This document shows, piece after piece, positions 6,890-11,417 of a stretch of 11,417 nucleotides of DNA (its first letter is position 1; each line of letters begins with the position of its first letter). Source of the DNA: Rudanella sp. GTDB taxonomy: Bacteria > Bacteroidota > Bacteroidia > Cytophagales > Spirosomataceae. The translations under genes and the position numbers were made by a program. The stretch covers positions 1 through 11,417 of the forward strand of contig JAJAYX010000666.1 in NCBI GenBank assembly GCA_026785985.1. Reading direction: 5' to 3'. The notes beneath the pieces were generated by a model. The model was not told the origin of the DNA. It saw nothing but the letters and a program-made list of their open reading frames with translations, and searched no databases.

Positions 6890-7721
6890 TCACATTTAGC
6901 CGGTATTTCAAATAGGTTTGTGCAAGCAGGGCAATTTTTTTGGCATCGGGCACCCGAACGCGCTCCGTTTGGATTTGCGCCACGGGCAGTGCTTTGATCT
7001 TATTGAAGAGGGTTTGGTAGTAGGTATAAGCCAGATAAACGCCCATTCTGGCCCCCCGTGGCAGATTCATAATACCAATATAGGCTTCGTCGAAGTCGCG
7101 TTGAATATCATCTTCGATCAATTCTTTGGCATCGCGGGAGAAATCGTTAAAATCAACGCCGGGGAAATAGGTGCGACCCCGTTCCTGATAATCGCTTTTA
7201 ACGTCGCGCAGAAAATTCACTTTCTGAAAAGCCGCTCCCAGTTTTCGAGCCGGTTCGCGAAGGCGGTCATAGTCGGGGCAGTTGCCTTCGCAAAACACGC
7301 GCAGACACATTAGACCCACCACTTCTGCCGAGCCGTAAATATATTCACAGTATTCTTTGGTATCATAGTCTTGGAGGTACAGATCCATTTCCATGCTTTT
7401 CAGGAAAGCGTCGATCAACTCCCGCTCGATGTTGTATTGCCGCACCACCATCTGAAACGAGTGTAGTACCGGGTTCAGGCTAATCCCTTCCTCAATGGCT
7501 TCATAAGTGTCGTGACGGAACCGGTCGAGCAGCGTCTTTTTGTCGAAATCGTGAAAGGTATCCACAATCTCGTCGGCAAACCGAACGAAACCATAAATGG
7601 CGTAGATCGGCAGATGGAATTTACGATCCAGCGTTTTTATGCCGAGGGTAAACGAGGTGCTGTAATTTTCGGTTATTAATTTACTGCATTCCAGTGCCGT
7701 CTGGTTAAATAAGGCCATCAT
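6885..7721 (-). CDS. crtB: Phytoene synthase (squalene/phytoene synthase family)
   Basis: Condenses two geranylgeranyl diphosphates head-to-head to phytoene, the first committed step of C40 carotenoid synthesis. It has 278 residues, normal to slightly short for the family. The two Asp-rich Mg-diphosphate sites are present: FVRFADEIVD (45-54, Asp50 and Asp54) and FQKVNFLRDVKSDYQERGRTYF (165-186, Asp173 and Asp177). The N-terminal SKLITENYSTSF also fits. The start is ATG 7721, though ATG 7718 is equally possible. It lies 46 bases downstream of crtI in the same direction, forming an operon, so phytoene synthase and desaturase are co-expressed. A C30 or squalene activity is possible on fold alone, but the neighbouring CrtI favours phytoene. 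There is no terminator after the stop, and the gatB promoter begins there. Confidence 0.93.
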   Translation of the reverse strand: MMALFNQTALECSKLITENYSTSFTLGIKTLDRKFHLPIYAIYGFVRFADEIVDTFHDFDKKTLLDRFRHDTYEAIEEGISLNPVLHSFQMVVRQYNIERELIDAFLKSMEMDLYLQDYDTKEYCEYIYGSAEVVGLMCLRVFCEGNCPDYDRLREPARKLGAAFQKVNFLRDVKSDYQERGRTYFPGVDFNDFSRDAKELIEDDIQRDFDEAYIGIMNLPRGARMGVYLAYTYYQTLFNKIKALPVAQIQTERVRVPDAKKIALLAQTYLKYRLNVI

Positions 7722-7767
7722 AGCTTTTACGTGGGTAGGAAAGGACGAAATATGTCGTCAAAACAAG

Positions 7768-9246
7768 TTAAGCAAATTCTTTGGCAACTTCGTCAGCCAC
7801 CACTAAACCAGATATCAGGGAGGGAGGCACTCCCGGTCCCGGCACAGTTAGTTGTCCCGTATAAAACAAGTTGGCGACTTTTTTGTTCTTGAGCGATGGC
7901 TTCAGCAACGCCGTCTGCATCAGCGTATTAGCTAAACCATAGGCATTACCTCGAAACGCATTATAATCGGCTTTGAAATCACGATGGGCGTAACTGCGTT
8001 TGTAGACAACATGATCCCGAACTGTTTCACCAACATAACTTTCTAATCGACTCATAATGAGATTATAATAATGTTCTCGTGTCGGTTCGTCGTCCACCAG
8101 ATCGGGCGCAACGGGAATAAGCAGAAATAAATTCTCGCATCCTTCAGGGGCTACGGTCGAATCTGTTTTCGAGGGAGCTGATGCGTAGAAAAGAGGGCGG
8201 GTTGGCCAACGGGGGTGGGTATAAATCTCTTCGGCGTGAAGTGCGAAATCTTCGTCGAAGAATAGGTTATGGTGTTGCAATCGGGGAATCTGTTTATTCA
8301 CTCCCAGATAAAACAGGAGCGATGAGGGGGCTAGTACGCGCTTTTGCCAGTAAGCGTCATCGTAATTTCGTTGGTCGGAGGCTACCAAACTTGTTTCGAC
8401 GTGGTTGTAATCGGCACCAGCCACCACTACATCGGCCTCAAAAGTGCCTTTGTTAGTTATAACCCGATTGGCAATTTTAGTCCCGGCTGGCACGTCGATT
8501 TTTTGAACAGTCTGATTAAGCAGAATTGTAACGCCTTTTTCTTCGGCCAGACTAACCATTGCGTTCACAATCTCGTGCATACCGCCCATCGGATACCAGG
8601 TTCCCAGTACCATCTCGGCATAGTTCATGAGACTATACATGGCAGGTGTGTTTTGGGGAGTAGCTCCCAAAAACAAAATCGGGAACTCAACAAGCTCCAG
8701 TAGTTTCGGGTGGCTGAAAAATTTTCGGGCGTGGCTGGCAAATGATTGGAAAATATCGAGCCGGGTAACATCATAAAGCAACTTTGCGCTCATGAACTCT
8801 GTGATGGAACGGCTGGGTTTCCAGACAAAATTATTGATACCAACATCGTATTTGTAAGCGGCCTGCCGAAGAAATTCGTCTAGTTTTGGTCCGCTGCCGG
8901 GTTCGATGGATTCGAAAAGCAGTTTCAGATTATCCAGACCAGCGGGGAGGTCAATGGAATCGTTGGGGCCAAAAACGACTTTATAAGAAGGGTCGAGCCG
9001 AACAAGGTTGTAATAATCGGACGGTTTTTTCCCGAAACGGGCAAAGTAAGTCTCGAAAACGTCGGGCATCCAATACCAGCTTGGCCCCATATCGAAGGTG
9101 AATCCTTCAGCCCGAAACAGCCTGGCCCGGCCACCGGGCATCTCGTTTTTTTCCAGAATCGTAACGGCGTAACCTTTGTCAGCCAGGCTGGTAGCTGCTG
9201 ACAGGCCGGCAAAGCCCGCCCCAATTACAATTACTCGCTTAGGCAT
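7768..9246 (-). CDS. crtI: Phytoene desaturase (CrtI-type FAD enzyme)
   Basis: A membrane-associated FAD enzyme that introduces double bonds into phytoene towards lycopene (neurosporene or other intermediates are possible). I start at ATG 9246 (492 residues), because MPKRVIVIGAGFAG puts the Rossmann strand right at the N-terminus. A longer in-frame opening at 9315 adds 23 residues encoded by low-complexity DNA and is unlikely. Visible features are the dinucleotide-binding GAGFAG (9-14), Glu32 ending the second beta strand, MPGGRA (36-41), and the C-terminal carotenoid-dehydrogenase motif YTGQLTVPGPGVPPSLISG (462-480). It is the first gene of a pair with crtB. A sigma factor gene lies upstream in the same direction with a terminator between, and the leader lacks the TAnnTTTG box present before four other genes here. 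No cyclase, hydroxylase or ketolase gene is in the window, so the final pigment cannot be told. Confidence 0.94.
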   Translation of the reverse strand: MPKRVIVIGAGFAGLSAATSLADKGYAVTILEKNEMPGGRARLFRAEGFTFDMGPSWYWMPDVFETYFARFGKKPSDYYNLVRLDPSYKVVFGPNDSIDLPAGLDNLKLLFESIEPGSGPKLDEFLRQAAYKYDVGINNFVWKPSRSITEFMSAKLLYDVTRLDIFQSFASHARKFFSHPKLLELVEFPILFLGATPQNTPAMYSLMNYAEMVLGTWYPMGGMHEIVNAMVSLAEEKGVTILLNQTVQKIDVPAGTKIANRVITNKGTFEADVVVAGADYNHVETSLVASDQRNYDDAYWQKRVLAPSSLLFYLGVNKQIPRLQHHNLFFDEDFALHAEEIYTHPRWPTRPLFYASAPSKTDSTVAPEGCENLFLLIPVAPDLVDDEPTREHYYNLIMSRLESYVGETVRDHVVYKRSYAHRDFKADYNAFRGNAYGLANTLMQTALLKPSLKNKKVANLFYTGQLTVPGPGVPPSLISGLVVADEVAKEFA

Positions 9247-9271
9247 AGTACGATATAAGGTGAAATGCAGA

Positions 9272-9322
9272 ATGGATGATGAAGAATGAACGGGTAAACG
9301 ACACACATCTTTCATTTTCCAT
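9272..9322. repeat. Imperfect low-complexity inverted repeat in the crtI leader
   Basis: The arms ATGGATGATGAAGAATGAA (9272-9290) and CTTTCATTTTCCAT (9309-9322) are imperfectly complementary around an 18-base spacer. GAATGA-type purine tracts facing their complement may mark a dispersed intergenic repeat or a leader hairpin in the crtI 5' untranslated region. Support is weak. Confidence 0.25.
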
Positions 9323-9377
9323 TATACACCTGCCCCTACAACTGCCTTTTCCATCAGTTGGTTTTGTACAAAAGCAA

Positions 9378-9406
9378 AAAAGTTGGTCGCAAAGCAACCA
9401 ACTTTT
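9378..9406 (-). terminator. Intrinsic terminator after the ECF sigma gene
   Basis: A perfect 10-bp inverted repeat, AAAAGTTGGT (9378-9387) with ACCAACTTTT (9397-9406), has a 9-base loop. On the minus strand the second arm runs into six T, as in an intrinsic terminator. It lies 77 bases beyond the sigma-gene stop and 131 bases before the crtI start, so it separates the sigma transcript from crtIB. It could also work weakly on the plus strand. Confidence 0.8.
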
Positions 9407-9483
9407 CGGAACCTTCCTCTTTTTTAACCAAAAACTACTCAATCAAGGTCTTTGTACGAGCGAAGTTGTAAAAAGTCACTCGA

Positions 9484-9999
9484 TTATGCTGCGTAGTACG
9501 CATAAACTTTCAATTTATCTTTCAATTCTTTGCGGGCGATGTGAATCCGGTTCTTAACAGTGCCGATGGGTATATCCAGTTTAGATGCGATCTCGTGGTA
9601 TTTGAAGCCCCGGAAGTGCATCATAAAAGGAGCGCGGTATGTTTCATCCAGATTATTAACGGCCCGACTGATATCTTCCTGTGCAAATGTTGAGTACGCC
9701 CCGTTATCCGTGCTGTTAGTTATCGTATTGATGTAGTGCAGGTTATCAGTCGTATCAATGAATGTGTTCTTACGAACCATACGCTGATAATTCGTGATGA
9801 ACGTATTTTTCATGATGGTATACAACCACGCTTTCAGGTTCGTACCGTCGGTATATTTGTCCCGGTTTGTAAACGCTTTGAGCAACGTATCCTGTAACAA
9901 GTCGTTTGCATCTTCAACGTCTTTTGTCAACCGAAGGGCAAAAGGGCGGAGAGATTTCGAAACTTTGCCAATATGATGAGTGAATTCGAGCGCTGTCAT
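9484..9999 (-). CDS. ECF-type RNA polymerase sigma factor
   Basis: A 171-residue sigma-70 family factor with only regions 2 and 4, the ECF layout. Region 2 spans about 13-75, with the core-binding/-10 segment LTKDVEDANDLLQDTLLKAF and NLKAWLYTIMKNTFI. Region 4 spans about 115-164, with the helix-turn-helix GFKYHEIASKLDIPIGTVKNR in which TVKNR is the recognition helix. ATG 9999 is well placed, 26 bases after a TAnnTTTG box. No anti-sigma gene lies downstream (only a terminator and then crtI) and the protein has no extra sensor domain, so control may be at transcription or by a distant partner. Its position just upstream of crtIB recalls the known role of an ECF factor (CarQ) in carotenoid control in Myxococcus. 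That this one controls crtIB is inference. Confidence 0.93.
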   Translation of the reverse strand: MTALEFTHHIGKVSKSLRPFALRLTKDVEDANDLLQDTLLKAFTNRDKYTDGTNLKAWLYTIMKNTFITNYQRMVRKNTFIDTTDNLHYINTITNSTDNGAYSTFAQEDISRAVNNLDETYRAPFMMHFRGFKYHEIASKLDIPIGTVKNRIHIARKELKDKLKVYAYYAA

Positions 10000-10025
10000 G
10001 GTTGTTCCGTTTTATTTTGTTGAGC

Positions 10026-10057
10026 CAAATCTACATACCGTTTAAACAAAAACACAA
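10026..10057 (-). promoter_or_regulatory. Promoter of the ECF sigma gene
   Basis: On the minus strand TTG (10057-10055) is followed after 21 bases by TAGATTTG (10033-10026), an exact TAnnTTTG box, giving a start about 20 bases before ATG 9999. The sigma gene therefore appears to be read by the housekeeping polymerase. Confidence 0.6.
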
Positions 10058-10082
10058 CCAAAATTTAAAGAAAAACTTTTTA

Positions 10083-10103
10083 CCCCTTAAAAACCCCTTA
10101 AAA
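10083..10103. repeat. 11-base-period direct repeat upstream of the sigma promoter
   Basis: CCCCTTAAAA occurs twice (10083-10092 and 10094-10103) with an 11-base period, which places both copies on one face of the helix about 65-85 bases upstream of the predicted start. It is a possible activator site; no factor is known. Confidence 0.3.
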
Positions 10104-10222
10104 TGCTCAAATGCAATGATTTAAAAATTGCCTCCATTGGGCTATAAGGGATATTTTTCAGGATTGGGATGTGGAAAGGTGGGGAATATTTACCCCATAG
10201 TGTAGAAATCCACGAACAAAAT

Positions 10223-10254
10223 CTGTTTAAGATTTATGGCTTAACGTTAAACAG
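10223..10254. repeat. 8-bp inverted repeat with internal palindrome
   Basis: CTGTTTAA (10223-10230) and TTAAACAG (10247-10254) are perfect inverted copies 16 bases apart. The right arm overlaps the perfect palindrome TTAACGTTAA (10241-10250). An alternative pairing of TTAAG (10227-10231) with CTTAA (10240-10244) also exists. It may be an operator or a small RNA structure. Confidence 0.35.
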
Positions 10255-10269
10255 TTCGGGATAAGCGGG

Positions 10270-10334
10270 CCACCGATTACAAACTAAAGCCCGCTGTCAA
10301 TTGTTGACAACGGGCTTTAGTTTGTATTCGGTGG
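10270..10334. terminator. Long stem-loop, probable bidirectional terminator or palindromic element
   Basis: A 31-base arm (10270-10300) is complementary to 10304-10334 with only two mismatches (C10294 against A10310 and T10277 against T10327), and the loop is the three bases TTG. The core AAAGCCCG / CGGGCTTT is flanked by AAACT and AGTTT, so each strand leaves a U-rich (not pure U) tail, as in a bidirectional terminator. The stem is much longer than a normal terminator needs. It lies 12 bases outside the insertion sequence and would block transposase transcripts from entering the sigma gene. Confidence 0.7.
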
Positions 10335-10346
10335 TAACTAGTTAAT

Positions 10347-10360
10347 TGAGGGGTGGGCAT
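10347..10360 (+). repeat. Left terminal inverted repeat of the insertion sequence
   Basis: TGAGGGGTGGGCAT is the exact reverse complement of the last 14 bases of the window. The last base overlaps the transposase stop codon (10360-10362). Confidence 0.9.
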
Positions 10361-11340
10361 TATTGAAAAGTGGTTCTAAACGCTTGCATGCTGCCCAAAT
10401 CCCGTTGGTTGGTGTAATTATCGTACATCATCAATTGGACCGTGCAGGTGGCCATCAGTAAATAACTGTTGACGCGATCTAAGCCCTGATAAGGTAGTTG
10501 ATGCTCACCGGTGAGTCCCGTTAAGTCTTTCAAATGAGCAAAACACGGTTCAATTGATGGTTTACGACGGCTATACCCTAACCGACCCAAGACACAACCA
10601 GCCAAATCGTTGTAATAACGCTGAAAGGAGCTGAGCAACTGGTCCGCTTTGAAGAGCGAAGGGGTGATGACTAACACGGAAAACTGTTCGTAAAGGGCCT
10701 GTAGAGCCGCCAGGGAAAAGTAGCCCTTATCTGCCATCACCATGCTTAGATGAGTGCGTAGGGGCGTAACTAACGTTTCCAGAAGGGTATAGTCTTTGGT
10801 TGACGCAGTGGTCACGGCGGCCATCAGGGGAAAACGATACCGATTGCAAATCAGATGCAACCCGTAGCCAAATCGCCATCCGTGATAGTCGCTTTTGGCC
10901 CAGGATGCCTCCGTATCAATACTGGGGTGGGGGACTACCCCTTGGGCCATGTGCTTAGCGTGCCACAGACCGCCTAAAGCCCGAAACACACTCTTGTCTG
11001 CATACGCCCAGGCGTAGCCAAAAATGGAGTGGTCGAGTTGATCACACTGACGGGCAATGATAGGCATAAGTACTTTCAAAACAGCGGGTAAGATTAGGAA
11101 TCGACGGCGAATAGTTTTTCGGTCAGGTGCTTGTTTCCACCCTAACAAGGCGTGATGGGCGGTTGCCCATTTGTGCATAGTCTTAAAGGCATGAATCTGT
11201 TTGATGTGCATGATCATGAAAAATAACACCATAGAAATGGTCGAATACTGTTGGGGTTTACCCCGCTTAGCTTTGGCCGGAGGCTGGGTCTGCCAAGACT
11301 GGGTAAGGAAGTTGGCTAAAGCGTCTAACTTTGTCTGCAT
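10360..11340 (-). CDS. IS4/IS5-superfamily DDE transposase
   Basis: Cuts and joins the ends of the surrounding insertion sequence. I start at ATG 11340 (326 residues). An in-frame TTG at 11376 would add 12 residues (338 in all) and is preceded directly by AAGGGG, too close to be a good ribosome site, so the start is unsure. Counting from the ATG, the probable catalytic triad is Asp115 (YADKSVFRALGG), Asp204 (VMADKGYF) and Glu264 (RKPSIEPCFAHLK). The last fits the Y-(2)-R-(4)-E-(6)-K pattern (Tyr256, Arg259, Glu264, Lys271), close to the IS4-type signature Y-(2)-R-(3)-E-(6)-K. A basic N-terminal helical region (about 15-90) probably binds the ends. The frame is uninterrupted, and the stop codon touches the left inverted repeat. 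The element may still be active. Confidence 0.9.
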   Translation of the reverse strand: MQTKLDALANFLTQSWQTQPPAKAKRGKPQQYSTISMVLFFMIMHIKQIHAFKTMHKWATAHHALLGWKQAPDRKTIRRRFLILPAVLKVLMPIIARQCDQLDHSIFGYAWAYADKSVFRALGGLWHAKHMAQGVVPHPSIDTEASWAKSDYHGWRFGYGLHLICNRYRFPLMAAVTTASTKDYTLLETLVTPLRTHLSMVMADKGYFSLAALQALYEQFSVLVITPSLFKADQLLSSFQRYYNDLAGCVLGRLGYSRRKPSIEPCFAHLKDLTGLTGEHQLPYQGLDRVNSYLLMATCTVQLMMYDNYTNQRDLGSMQAFRTTFQ

Positions 11341-11403
11341 GGAACCGGATGTGTTAGTGATTGATTTGGTCGTCAACCCCTTAACATACGCTGGTTCCTA
11401 TTT

Positions 11404-11417
11404 ATGCCCACCCCTCA
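11404..11417 (-). repeat. Right terminal inverted repeat of the insertion sequence
   Basis: ATGCCCACCCCTCA is the exact reverse complement of the left repeat (10347-10360). It ends at the last base of the window. After these 14 bases the two ends diverge. Confidence 0.9.

Larger units (their letters stand above)
10000..10346. other. 347-base intergenic region rich in repeats and dyads, no gene
   Basis: I see no credible reading frame. It holds the sigma-gene promoter (10026-10057), a tandem pair CCCCTTAAAA at 10083-10092 and 10094-10103 with 11-base period, the nested small dyads TGGGG/CCCCA (10180-10197) and GTGGA/TCCAC (10171-10213), an 8-bp inverted repeat CTGTTTAA/TTAAACAG (10223-10254) enclosing the palindrome TTAACGTTAA (10241-10250), and the long stem-loop at 10270-10334. 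The region is AT-rich in its left half. Confidence 0.6.
10347..11417 (-). mobile_element. Insertion sequence, 1071 bp, DDE transposase, complete or nearly so
   Basis: It is bounded by perfect 14-bp inverted repeats (10347-10360 and 11404-11417) and filled by one transposase gene. The right repeat ends exactly at the window edge, so the target-site duplication cannot be checked; the left flank is GTTAAT. The Asp, Asp and Glu context of the transposase places it in the broad IS4/IS5 (DDE_Tnp_1) superfamily. I cannot assign a named family. Transcription is leftward, towards the sigma gene, with the long stem-loop in between. Confidence 0.9.

Noticed and set aside
9247..9315. N-terminal extension of crtI (23 residues) from an upstream ATG
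   Set aside because: The FAD-binding strand normally begins within a few residues of the start, and the extension is encoded by the low-complexity repeat.
9297..9320. GGAAAA and CGTTTA blocks in the crtI leader as an ECF-type promoter
   Set aside because: The spacing is short compared with known ECF promoters and single short matches are common, so I did not annotate it. The question is kept as a finding.
9239..9442. 67-codon minus-strand frame between the sigma gene and crtI
   Set aside because: It spans the intrinsic terminator and the low-complexity leader and shows no protein-like composition.
10000..10346. Small RNA gene or CRISPR-like array in the repeat-rich intergenic region
   Set aside because: There are only two tandem copies of one short repeat and no regular spacers. 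No promoter plus terminator pair defines a small RNA.

Overview
The window looks like chromosomal DNA from a member of the Bacteroidota, most likely order Cytophagales and possibly a Spirosoma relative. The signs are promoter boxes of the Bacteroidota form TAnnTTTG 20-30 bases before several start codons, little or no Shine-Dalgarno sequence, a TlpA-type thioredoxin with a Bacteroidota-style N-terminal domain, a YwqE/CpsB-like PHP protein and a carotenoid gene pair. The genus is an inference from general protein character; no search was run.

Left part (1-2622). A leftward gene cut by the window edge encodes an exported protein, probably an M16 zinc peptidase. Next to it, also leftward, is pyrF. 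pyrF is divergent from rfbC (dTDP-sugar 3,5-epimerase), with two facing TAnnTTTG boxes between them. rfbC ends in a strong bidirectional hairpin terminator. It is followed by a rightward gene for a PHP-type tyrosine phosphatase/exopolysaccharide regulator whose metal site is heavily degraded. That is the most unusual protein in the window.

Middle (2624-6889). A leftward transcription unit starts at a good promoter that overlaps the end of crtB. It reads gatB, a periplasmic TlpA-like thioredoxin, proC and then a DJ-1/PfpI-family gene. The first three genes are separated by exactly one base at each junction (stop-N-ATG), so they are almost certainly co-transcribed, and probably translationally coupled, although their functions are unrelated.

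Right part (6885-10057). Phytoene synthase (crtB) and phytoene desaturase (crtI) form a leftward pair making the coloured C40 carotenoid backbone. Upstream, in the same direction, lies an ECF sigma factor with its own TAnnTTTG promoter and its own terminator. The space before crtI has no TAnnTTTG box, which suggests, but does not prove, that the neighbouring sigma factor drives crtIB.

Right edge (10270-11417). A 31-bp imperfect stem-loop stands just outside a 1071-bp insertion sequence with 14-bp perfect terminal inverted repeats and one DDE transposase. The last base of the window is the last base of the right repeat. No tRNA, rRNA or CRISPR array was seen, and I found no convincing wholly new multi-gene system. 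The best leads are the degenerate PHP protein, the sigma-crtIB arrangement and the long palindrome beside the insertion sequence.
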